64,000 nucleotides of DNA from Avipropionibacterium sp050157065. Its GTDB lineage: Bacteria > Actinomycetota > Actinomycetes > Propionibacteriales > Propionibacteriaceae. Made by a program: the position numbers and the translations under genes. The DNA lies in assembly GCA_050157065.1 (NCBI GenBank), contig CP189573.1; one strand, 5' to 3'. Shown piece after piece: positions 43,229 through 51,156 of this stretch. Position 1 is the first letter of the stretch. Each line of letters opens with the position of its first letter. Below the pieces are notes generated by a model that saw only the letters and a list, made by a program, of their open reading frames with translations, was not told the DNA's origin and searched no databases.

Positions 43229-44280
43229 GAGCTCGTCACACCGTCGGCCCGGGCCGCCGCACGCAGCTCGGGCCCTTCGGTGTGGACCAGCTCGACGATC
43301 CGGGTGAGTACGTCCGGGTCGGTCTGCGGCGGCACCCCGTGGCCCAGGTTGAAGATGTGGCCCGGTGCCTGCGCCCCGGTACGGATCACCTGCCGCACCC
43401 GGTCGGCCAGCACCGGCCACGGCGCCTGCAGCAGGGCCGGGTCGAGGTTGCCCTGGACCGGCTTGGTCCCGCCGACGCGGCGGGCGGCCTCGTCCAGCGG
43501 CACCCGCCAGTCGACCCCGATCACGTCGGTGATGCCGGCCATGTCGGCGAGCAGCTCCCCGGTGCCGACCCCGAAGTGGATCCGCGGTACGTCGGTGATC
43601 GCGGCGAGGACGGCGGTCGAGTGCGGCAGCACTAACTCCCGGTAGTCGGCCACGCTGAGGCTGCCGGCCCACGAGTCGAACAACTGCACCGTGCGGGCGC
43701 CGGCGGCCACCTGCACCTGCAGGAAGACGGTGGAGATCGCCGCGATCCGGGCGCACAGCGCATGCCACAGCTCGGGCGCGCCGACCATCAGCGCCTTGGT
43801 CCGCGCGTGGTCCTTGCTCGGCCCGCCCTCGACCAGGTAGCTGGCCATGGTGAACGGGGCACCGGCGAACCCGATCAGCGGGGTCTCCCCCAGCTCGGCG
43901 ACCAACTGTCGTACGGCGGTGTCGATGAAGCCGACGTCGCTCGGGTCGAGCGCCGGCACTCGCGCGAGATCGGCCTCCGTGCGGATCGGTTCGGCGATCA
44001 CCGGGCCGACCCCGGCAACGATCTCGACGCCGACCCCGGCGGCGGCGAGCGGCACCATGATGTCGCTGAACAGGATCGCGGCGTCCACCCCGTGCCGGCG
44101 GACCGGCTGCAGCGTGACCTCGGTGACGAGGTCGGGGTCGGTGCAGGACTCGAGCATCGGTCGGTCGGCGCGAACGGTTCGGTACTCGGGCAACGAACGG
44201 CCGGCCTGTCGCATGAACCACACCGGCAGCTGCGGTCCTTGGTTCCCGGTGGCGGCAGCGAGGAAGGGTGAAGCAGTCAT
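43225..44280 (-). CDS. hemE: Uroporphyrinogen decarboxylase
   Basis: 351 residues from ATG 44280 (MTASPFLAAATGNQ); an ATG 12 bp upstream is an alternative. It makes coproporphyrinogen III, the substrate of the next gene. The signature VWFMRQAGRSLPEYR is present, with catalytic Asp in ILFSDIMVPLAAAG, IGFAGAPFTMASY and VIGVDWRVPLDEA. First of three tightly linked haem genes. Confidence 0.96.
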   Translation of the reverse strand: MTASPFLAAATGNQGPQLPVWFMRQAGRSLPEYRTVRADRPMLESCTDPDLVTEVTLQPVRRHGVDAAILFSDIMVPLAAAGVGVEIVAGVGPVIAEPIRTEADLARVPALDPSDVGFIDTAVRQLVAELGETPLIGFAGAPFTMASYLVEGGPSKDHARTKALMVGAPELWHALCARIAAISTVFLQVQVAAGARTVQLFDSWAGSLSVADYRELVLPHSTAVLAAITDVPRIHFGVGTGELLADMAGITDVIGVDWRVPLDEAARRVGGTKPVQGNLDPALLQAPWPVLADRVRQVIRTGAQAPGHIFNLGHGVPPQTDPDVLTRIVELVHTEGPELRAAARADGVTSS

Positions 44281-44404
44281 CGCGGGGATCATCTCACGGA
44301 CGGCAGTCCTGGCACGGGCCGAGGCCACTACCATCCGAGACGCGACACGGCGTCGCAGTCAGCGGCATCGCAGCCACGATGACACCGTGGCACGGAGACG
44401 GAGC

Positions 44405-47245
44405 ATGATCATGAGTACGTCGGGGGCCGCCACGGCGGCGCGGATCGACCTGTCGCCGACCCGGGTTCCGCCCGCCCGGTACCGCTACCTCGTCCCCGGG
44501 ACGTCCCGGCCCCAGCTCCCCGACCTCCGGGCCGATCCACGGGCCGAGCCCCGCACCCGGCAGGCCGACGCCGCGGCCGGTGACGACTGGATCGACGTCG
44601 TCCCCGGTACCCCGGTCATCGGCGGCAGCATCGGCTGGCGCGGTCTGACCGTACGGGAGCAGGGCGTCGACATCGAGTGCGAGTGGGACGACGACACGTT
44701 CGTCGACCGGTTCGTGCTGGACGGCAGCGTGCTGGCCGACGTCCACCGGATCCGCGTCCTGGTGCCGGTCGGCGAGCGGCTCCGGCAGGTCGGTCAGCTC
44801 GACCCGACCGCACTCACCTCCGACGAGTTCGTTCTCGAACAGGACCCCCGGGTCGCCCTCGACGTCGGGCTGCGGATGCGCCGCTGCATCCTGCGCTTCG
44901 AGACCCCCCGGCTGCAGGACCTGTCGATCGTCGCCGGCATCGACGTGGTCGGGGTCGCCGTTCCCGCCCTGGGGCTGTTCCCGGCACCGGCCGACGCGGT
45001 CGACGAGGGACCCGGACCGGCGGTCGCCGACTTCGCCGGGGCGGTGATCCATGCCGGCGAGGTCGCCCCCGGCCCGGCCGCCCACCTGTCCGCCCGACTG
45101 GCTACCCACCTGGCCGAGCGTGCCCGTACGGCGTTGGGCCAGGCCTGGCAGGTCGCCGAGGCACCCCCGACGATCGCCCTGCCCGCGGGTTGGGGCGACC
45201 GGCACGCCATCGTGATCACCGTCCCCACCGCAGCCGGCGACGACACCCAGCTCGAGCTGCCGGACACCCCGCCCGGGCCGGAGGGCTTCGCCATCCGGGT
45301 GACGCAGGGTCGGGTGCTGGTGGTCGGCGACGAGGCAGGTTTGCGACACGGCGTCGAGGCTGTGGTCCAGCAGCTGCTGATCGCCGGCGGGCTCCGCCGC
45401 GGCACCCGGGTCGAGGAGCCGGCCCACGCGTTCCGTGGGGTGCACCTGCCGCTGCCCGGCCCCGACCAGGTGACGTACTTCCGCCGGCTGATCCGTGAGG
45501 TGGTCGTGCCGTTGCGCTACAACACGGTGATCATCGAGTTCGCCGGCGGCATGGAGCTCAAGCGCCATCCCGAGGTGAACGAGACCTGGCAGCGGGTCCA
45601 CGCCGCGGCCGTCGCCGGGGAGCAGCCGATGCCCGGCCACTTCCCGATGGTCGCGCCCGGGCAGTGCTTGCCGCAGGCCGACACCGCCGCCCTGGTTGAC
45701 GAGTTGCGCGACCTCGGCCTGGACGTGGTGCCTGAGGTGCAGTCGTTGTCCCACGTGCAGTACCTGACGATCCCCCACCCGGAGATCGCCGAGGTCGCAG
45801 CCCAGCCTGCCGAGGATGGCGGCGAGACCGACCTGTTCGCCGCCGACGCGCACGCCGAGACGTACCCGAGCTGCTACTGCCCGGCCAATCCGGCGAGTCA
45901 CGAGCTGGTGCTGGACGTGATGGCCGAGATCCTCGACGTGGTCCGGCCCCGCCGGCTGGTCCACCTGGGCCACGACGAGGTGTACCGGATCGGGGTGTGC
46001 GAACGGTGCCGCGAACTCGACCCGGCCCAGCTGTTCGCCGACGACGTCAACGTGTTGTGCGCCGCGGTCGCCGAGCGTGGGTTGCAGCCGATCATCTGGG
46101 CCGACATGCTCCACCCCGACACCCCGTACGACACGCCCGCGGCCCTGCCGCAGCTGCCGGACGACCTGCTGATGATGGACTTCATCTGGTACTTCCACCG
46201 TGAGCTCGACCTGGAGACGTACCTGCTCGACCACGGCCGCGACGTCATCTTCGGCAACCTGTACTCCAGCCATTTCCCCCGCTGGGAACGACGGTCGACC
46301 CGGCCGGGCGTGATCGGCGGACAGGTCTCCACCTGGATCGCGCTGGACGACGAGGGCACCGCCCGTGAGGGGAAGTACTTCGACCTCGCGATGGTCGCGA
46401 TCATGTTGTGGAGCCGGACCCACCATCGTCACCACCGGCCGTCGGCGACCGACCGGATCGCCCGGTGGCTGCCCCACGTCCGGGAACGGATCCGCCACGA
46501 CCGGCCGTTGCCGACCACCGTCGGGGACCGACCACGGACATCGGTTGCCGTACGGGCCGACCTCCCGCAGCACCGGACCGGCCCCACGGACGCGACAGGC
46601 ACCACGGACGCGACGGGCCCCACGGAGGCGACGGGCCCAACGGAACCGGGGCAGCCGATCGGCGTGGCGCCGACCGACCCGTTGGCAGCCGCGCTGGTGG
46701 CCCGGTTGGACGGTCCGGTCCAGGCGCCGGACACGCCCACCGTGCCGACCGGGTACGACCTGTCGCACCCGGTGCTGCTGCCGCCGTCGGACCACACCGG
46801 CGCCCCCGCCGTACGGCTGCCGTTGTCCTTGCCGGCCGACACCGGTGAGGTCCATCTGGTGCACGGCCTGACCAGGCAGCTGCCGCGGATCACCTGGCAG
46901 CCACTGCTCGAGGTGGGGCGGTACCGGTTCCTGGCGGCGGACGGCAGTGAGCTCGGCGTACTGCCGCTGAGCTCCGGCGGCACCGTCGGGCATCTGCACA
47001 CCCGGTACGCCAGCCCGCTGCCGACGTCGTACTACCGCCACCAGGGCTACACCGCCACCTACCAGGCCGATCCGATCTCGTTGGGGCAACTCGACGACGG
47101 CCGTGACCTGTGTCTGTACCGGTCGGTGTGGCACGCGCCGGACCAGCGGCCGATCACGACCGTGGTCGTCGAGCTGGACGCCGACGTGGGCACCTCACTG
47201 CTGCTGGCCTCGGTGGTCGCGATCGCCGGCCGGACCGCGGAGTGA
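44405..47245 (+). CDS. GH20 beta-N-acetylhexosaminidase-like glycoside hydrolase
   Basis: 946 residues from ATG 44405 (GGAG eight bases upstream; ATG 44411 also possible). A long N-terminal GH20b-like region precedes the catalytic barrel, whose catalytic pair is in RRLVHLGHDEVYRIGVC (H-x-G-x-DE), with VVPEVQSLSHVQYL and IIWADMLHPD around it. No signal peptide is seen, so it may act on cytoplasmic or recycled oligosaccharides, or be exported by another route. A 18-bp in-frame repeat (TGPTDA-type hexads, 46581-46652) inserts a flexible linker before a C-terminal beta-rich domain. It sits between hemE and DUF3000, where Mycobacterium has an enoyl-CoA hydratase gene. Confidence 0.85.
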   Translation: MIMSTSGAATAARIDLSPTRVPPARYRYLVPGTSRPQLPDLRADPRAEPRTRQADAAAGDDWIDVVPGTPVIGGSIGWRGLTVREQGVDIECEWDDDTFVDRFVLDGSVLADVHRIRVLVPVGERLRQVGQLDPTALTSDEFVLEQDPRVALDVGLRMRRCILRFETPRLQDLSIVAGIDVVGVAVPALGLFPAPADAVDEGPGPAVADFAGAVIHAGEVAPGPAAHLSARLATHLAERARTALGQAWQVAEAPPTIALPAGWGDRHAIVITVPTAAGDDTQLELPDTPPGPEGFAIRVTQGRVLVVGDEAGLRHGVEAVVQQLLIAGGLRRGTRVEEPAHAFRGVHLPLPGPDQVTYFRRLIREVVVPLRYNTVIIEFAGGMELKRHPEVNETWQRVHAAAVAGEQPMPGHFPMVAPGQCLPQADTAALVDELRDLGLDVVPEVQSLSHVQYLTIPHPEIAEVAAQPAEDGGETDLFAADAHAETYPSCYCPANPASHELVLDVMAEILDVVRPRRLVHLGHDEVYRIGVCERCRELDPAQLFADDVNVLCAAVAERGLQPIIWADMLHPDTPYDTPAALPQLPDDLLMMDFIWYFHRELDLETYLLDHGRDVIFGNLYSSHFPRWERRSTRPGVIGGQVSTWIALDDEGTAREGKYFDLAMVAIMLWSRTHHRHHRPSATDRIARWLPHVRERIRHDRPLPTTVGDRPRTSVAVRADLPQHRTGPTDATGTTDATGPTEATGPTEPGQPIGVAPTDPLAAALVARLDGPVQAPDTPTVPTGYDLSHPVLLPPSDHTGAPAVRLPLSLPADTGEVHLVHGLTRQLPRITWQPLLEVGRYRFLAADGSELGVLPLSSGGTVGHLHTRYASPLPTSYYRHQGYTATYQADPISLGQLDDGRDLCLYRSVWHAPDQRPITTVVVELDADVGTSLLLASVVAIAGRTAE
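46581..46652 (+). repeat. 18-bp in-frame tandem repeat in the GH20 gene
   Basis: Four units encode TGPTDA, TGTTDA, TGPTEA and TGPTEP. They form a Thr/Gly/Pro linker between the catalytic and C-terminal domains. Confidence 0.8.
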
Positions 47246-47304
47246 TCGCCGCACCGGGGTCCCCTCGGCGTGCCTTGCCGCCCGCTCGCTCGTCGGGACC
47301 TATC

Positions 47305-47907
47305 GTGACGTTCGTGGGTGCCACGAGCAGGCCGACCGATCCCCGACCGCGAGCCTTTGATCGCGCGGTCGCCGACTTGGGTGCCGCCTTGTGGCGCCCC
47401 GAGTTGGTGGTCGAGGAGATCCCGTCGCCCCAGCGGATCGCCCCGTACTCCGCAGCCATCACCGCCGACGTGATCGTGTCCGGTGACGACGTCGGTACGG
47501 GCCGGCTGATCCTGCTGCACGATCCGGCCGGCAACAGCGCTTGGGAGGGCACCTTCCGGTGCGTCACGTTCGCCCGCGCCGATGTCGACGCCGAGATGGT
47601 GAGTGATCCACTGCTCCCCCACGTCGGCTGGTCCTGGCTGACCGACTCCTTGGCCAACCACGAGGCCGGCTACGCCGAACCGAGTGGCACGGTCACCTCG
47701 GTCTCGTCGGAGTCGTTCGGCCAGATGGCCGACGAGCCGGCCCGGGCCGAGGTCGAGATCCGCGCGTCCTGGACCCCCGAGCTGGATGCGGGGGGCAACG
47801 GCCTGACCGCCCACCTCGAGGCCTGGGCCGACCTGCTGTGCACGGTCGCCGGCCTGCCACCACTGCCACCCGGGGTGGTACCGATGACGCCCCGCCGGGC
47901 GCGGTGA
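47305..47907 (+). CDS. DUF3000 family protein
   Basis: 200 residues from GTG 47305 (GTG 47314 also possible). The conserved core is FDRAVADLGAALWRPELVVEEIPSPQRIAPYSAAITADV, then GRLILLHDPAGNSAWEGTFRCVTFARADVDAEM and VGWSWLTDSL. DUF3000 is an actinobacterial family of unknown function found next to RNase D and dxs. Its stop overlaps the RNase D start (GTGA), so the two are translationally coupled. Confidence 0.9.
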   Translation: MTFVGATSRPTDPRPRAFDRAVADLGAALWRPELVVEEIPSPQRIAPYSAAITADVIVSGDDVGTGRLILLHDPAGNSAWEGTFRCVTFARADVDAEMVSDPLLPHVGWSWLTDSLANHEAGYAEPSGTVTSVSSESFGQMADEPARAEVEIRASWTPELDAGGNGLTAHLEAWADLLCTVAGLPPLPPGVVPMTPRRAR

Positions 47908-49268
47908 GCGCCGACAAGGCGCCGTCGCCGCCCTCGCCGCCCGACAAGTCCGGACAGCCCGACCAGACCGACTCGCCGGAGACCCCAGAGACGCCGGAGG
48001 CACTGGAGACCCCGGAGGCACCGGAGACGCCGGTGACGCCGGTGACGCCGGAGGCACCCTTGCTGTCGGCACCCGCCGACGGGGTGCCGGAGCTCACCAC
48101 GACCCCCGACGCACTGGCCGAGGTGGTCGACGCACTCGACCACGGCTCCGGCCCGGTCGCCCTGGACGCCGAACGGGCGCACGGCTTCCGGTACAGCACC
48201 CGGGCGTACCTGATCCAGCTGCGTCGGACGGGATCGGGCACCCATCTGGTCGACCCGATCCCGTTCCGGGACGGTGATGCCGAGGCCGACCTGTCCGCGC
48301 TGCAGCCCGCCCTGACGCACGAGTGGATCCTGCACGCGGCCAGTCAGGACCTGCCCTGCCTGACCCAGGTCGGGCTCCACCCCACCACCTTGTTCGACAC
48401 CGAGCTCGCGGGTCGGCTGCTCGGCTTCCCGCGGGTCGCCCTGGGCACCCTGGTCGAGGAGCAACTGGGCGTCCGGCTCCGCAAGGAGCACTCGGCCAGC
48501 GACTGGTCGTCCCGTCCGCTGCCGAACGACTGGCTGGTGTACGCAGCGCTGGACGTGGAGTTGCTGGTCGACCTGCGCAACGTGCTCGCCGACCAGCTGC
48601 AGCAGGCGGGCAAGGACGGTTGGGCGGCCGAGGAGTTCGCCGCCCTGGTGGCCTCGGCCGGCACCTCACCGGCCGCACGGGTCGACCCGTGGCGTCGGAC
48701 CTCAGGGATGCACGGCGTACGGACCCCCCGCCAGTTGGCCGTCGTACGGGAGCTGTGGACCGTGCGTGACCAACTCGCCTCGTCGATGGACAAGGCACCG
48801 GGCAAGGTGCTCCCCGACAAGGCGATCTCCGAGGCTGCTGCGACCCTGCAGGAAGCCACCCGGGCCGGGCTGCGCCGGATCGAGGGATTCCAACGTCGAC
48901 AGGCGAAGCGGTACGAGGAGAACTGGTTGGCCGCCATCGACCGGGCCCTGTCGCTCTCGCGCAAGGAGTTGCCGGTGCTGCGGCTGCCGGCCGACGGTCC
49001 CCCACCGCCTCGGACCTGGGCCAAGCGGGAACCCGAGGCCGCTCAGCGGCTGCACCGGGTCCGCGAGTTCGTCACCCAGCGGTCCGAGGAGCTGGCGGTC
49101 CCGGCCGAGAACCTGCTCACCCCCGACACCCTCCGCCGACTGGCCTGGCAACCGCCGGCCGAGGTCGACGCCGCCACCGTGTCAGGATTCCTTGCCGAGC
49201 GTGGCGCCCGGACGTGGCAGCGTGAGCTGCTCACCCCCGGCCTGGTGTCCGCCCTGCTCGACTCCTGA
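47904..49268 (+). CDS. rnd: Ribonuclease D-like 3'-5' exonuclease with HRDC domain
   Basis: 454 residues from GTG 47904. A low-complexity N-terminus of ETPE/TPEAP repeats (about residues 18-50) precedes the DEDDy exonuclease: PVALDAERAHGF (Asp/Glu), ILHAASQDLPCL (Asp), and YAALDVELLVDL (Tyr/Asp). An HRDC-like domain follows (RTPRQLAVVRELWTVRDQLA) and a C-terminal helical domain with LAVPAENLLTPDTLRRLAW. It trims tRNA and other RNAs. It is coupled to DUF3000. Confidence 0.93.
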   Translation: MSADKAPSPPSPPDKSGQPDQTDSPETPETPEALETPEAPETPVTPVTPEAPLLSAPADGVPELTTTPDALAEVVDALDHGSGPVALDAERAHGFRYSTRAYLIQLRRTGSGTHLVDPIPFRDGDAEADLSALQPALTHEWILHAASQDLPCLTQVGLHPTTLFDTELAGRLLGFPRVALGTLVEEQLGVRLRKEHSASDWSSRPLPNDWLVYAALDVELLVDLRNVLADQLQQAGKDGWAAEEFAALVASAGTSPAARVDPWRRTSGMHGVRTPRQLAVVRELWTVRDQLASSMDKAPGKVLPDKAISEAAATLQEATRAGLRRIEGFQRRQAKRYEENWLAAIDRALSLSRKELPVLRLPADGPPPPRTWAKREPEAAQRLHRVREFVTQRSEELAVPAENLLTPDTLRRLAWQPPAEVDAATVSGFLAERGARTWQRELLTPGLVSALLDS

Positions 49269-49432
49269 CGGTCACGCCCCGTCCGAGCCGGTCGAGCCGG
49301 TCGACATACCCGTCCGAGCCGGTCGAGACGCCCGTCGACACGCGCGTCGAGGCCCGTCGAGGCCCGGCAAGACGCCCGGCGAGCCCGTCGAGACGGCTCG
49401 ACACGCCCTACGCTCGCGACCGGACACTTGGA
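49269..49432. repeat. Repetitive spacer of CCGGTCGAG-type motifs
   Basis: This spacer holds several GAGCCGGTCGAG and CGTCGAG(G/A)C variants. It is followed by the 31-bp minisatellite. No supported gene. Confidence 0.55.
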
Positions 49433-49880
49433 GAGGCAATCCCACGGATTTCCCCTCGCCAGCTGCCCTCTCGATGCGGGGGCACCTCGCCAACTGCCCT
49501 CTCGATACAGCGGCACCCCGCCAACTGCCCTCTCGATACAGCGGCACCCCGCCAACTGCCCTCTCGATACAGCGGCACCCCGCCAACTGCCCTCTCGACG
49601 GTCACCTGTGCCAGTTGGAAACACCCCGAGTCGGCGACCGGGCGCCAGGAGAGGCAATCCCACGGGACTTCCCCTCGCCGACTGCCCTCTCGATACAGCG
49701 GCACCTCGCCAACTGCCCTCTCGATGCGGGGGCACCCCGCCAACTGCCCCCTCGGTGTTCACCTGTGCGCCTGAGACACACCCCGGGTCGGCGACCGGGC
49801 GCTAGGAGAGGCAATCCCACGGATTTCCCCTCGCCAGCTGCCCTCTCGATGCGACGGCACCTCGCCAACTGCCCACTCGA
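49433..49880. repeat. 31-bp minisatellite in three blocks
   Basis: Ten units of about 31 bp (core CAACTGCCCTCTCGATACAG) occur as 5, 3 and 2 copies. The anchor positions of the first block are 49460, 49491, 49522, 49553 and 49584, exactly 31 bp apart. Each block begins with the same longer segment, AGGAGAGGCAATCCCACGG or close to it (about 49430, 49650 and 49803), so a higher-order duplication has also occurred. Because 31 is not a multiple of three, several long open frames appear by chance; none looks like a gene. Confidence 0.9.
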
Positions 49881-49912
49881 CGAGACTGCACGGGCCACCC
49901 CCACCCCCGCCG

Positions 49913-49941
49913 TTGCGCCGATTGTTACTCGTGAGTAATAT
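49913..49941 (+). promoter_or_regulatory. Thiolase operon promoter with embedded palindrome
   Basis: TTGCGC (49913-49918), a 17-bp spacer and TAATAT (49936-49941) fit a promoter whose start would be about the A of the thiolase ATG (49948). No ribosome site is seen, which suggests a leaderless message. The palindrome TTACTC-GT-GAGTAA (49925-49938) fills most of the spacer and enters the -10, so a bound repressor would block transcription. Confidence 0.6.
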
Positions 49942-49947
49942 TGCGCC

Positions 49948-51156
49948 ATGGCTGACTCCCGTGACGTGGTCTTCGTCGACGGTGTACGGACCCCCTTCGG
50001 CAAGGCCGGGTCCATGTACGCCGAGACGCGGGCCGACGACCTCGTCGTCAATTGCATCCGTGACCTGCTGCGCCGCCACCCCGAGGTGCAGCCCGACAAG
50101 ATCGACGAAGTGGCCATCGCCGCCACCACCCAGACCGGCGACCAGGGGCTGACCATCGGCCGGACCGCAGCACTCCTTGCCGGGTTGCCGTCCACCGTGC
50201 CGGGCTTCGCCATCGACCGGATGTGTGCCGGCGCGATGACCGCGGTCACCAGCACCGCGTCGGGGATCGCCTTCGGCGCCTACGACATCGTGATCGCCGG
50301 CGGCGTGGAGCACATGGGGCACCACCCGATGGGTGAGGGTGTCGATCCCAACCCGCGGTTCCTGTCGGAGAAGCTGGTCGACCCGGCCGCACTCGTGATG
50401 GGCTCGACCGCCGAGAACCTCCATGATCGTTTCCCGGCGATCACCAAGGAACGCTCGGACAAGTTCGCCGTGCTCAGCCAGCAGCGCGTCCAGGACGCCT
50501 ACCAGGCAGGGATCCTGACCGAGGCACTGGTGCCGGTGGCCACCCGCAACACCGAGGAGGGCTGGGGGCTGGCCACCGTCGACGAGCCGCCGCGGCCCGG
50601 GACCACCGTCGAAGGGCTCGCCGGCCTCAAGACGCCGTTCCGTCCGCACGGACGGGTCACCGCCGGCAACGCGGCCGGGCTCAACGACGGTGCCACCGCC
50701 GCCCTGCTCGCCGCGGCCGACACCGCCGAGGAGCTCGGGCTCGAGCCGTCGATGCGACTGGTGTCGTTCGGCTTCGCCGGAGTCGATCCGCACGTGATGG
50801 GGGTCGGCCCGATCCCGTCGACCGAGAAGGCGCTGGCCAAGGCCGGGCTGGGCATCGACGACATCCAGGCCTTCGAGATCAACGAGGCGTTCGCGGTCCA
50901 GGTGCTCGCCTTCCTCGACCACTTCGGCATCGCCGACGACGACCCGCGGGTGAACCCGTACGGTGGCGCCATCGCGCTCGGACATCCACTCGCCTCGTCC
51001 GGCGTCCGGCTGATGATCCACCTGGCCCGCACCTTCCGTGACAATCCACAGATCCGGTACGGCATCACCACGATGTGTGTCGGCCTGGGCATGGGCGGCA
51101 CCGTCATCTGGGAGAACCTCCACCACACCGACGCCAAGCAGGAGGCTGCACAGTGA
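49948..51156 (+). CDS. fadA: Acetyl-CoA C-acyltransferase (thiolase), FadA-type
   Basis: 402 residues. Thiolase active-site motifs: nucleophile cysteine in DRMCAGAMTAV, His in NPYGGAIALGHPLASSG, and the second cysteine in TTMCVGLGMGG. It cleaves 3-ketoacyl-CoA to acetyl-CoA in fatty-acid beta-oxidation. It is the first gene of a two-gene operon with the multifunctional enzyme, whose GTG overlaps its stop. Likely leaderless and repressed through the upstream palindrome. Confidence 0.95.
   Translation: MADSRDVVFVDGVRTPFGKAGSMYAETRADDLVVNCIRDLLRRHPEVQPDKIDEVAIAATTQTGDQGLTIGRTAALLAGLPSTVPGFAIDRMCAGAMTAVTSTASGIAFGAYDIVIAGGVEHMGHHPMGEGVDPNPRFLSEKLVDPAALVMGSTAENLHDRFPAITKERSDKFAVLSQQRVQDAYQAGILTEALVPVATRNTEEGWGLATVDEPPRPGTTVEGLAGLKTPFRPHGRVTAGNAAGLNDGATAALLAAADTAEELGLEPSMRLVSFGFAGVDPHVMGVGPIPSTEKALAKAGLGIDDIQAFEINEAFAVQVLAFLDHFGIADDDPRVNPYGGAIALGHPLASSGVRLMIHLARTFRDNPQIRYGITTMCVGLGMGGTVIWENLHHTDAKQEAAQ

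Noticed and set aside
49433..49880. Possible CRISPR array in the 31-bp repeats
   Set aside because: Units abut one another without unique spacers, differ by substitutions and contain no cas genes nearby. It is a minisatellite.
49043..49938. Long open frames across the minisatellite on both strands
   Set aside because: They arise because GC-rich 31-bp repeats cycle through the frames. None has a ribosome site, conserved motif or codon bias of a real gene.
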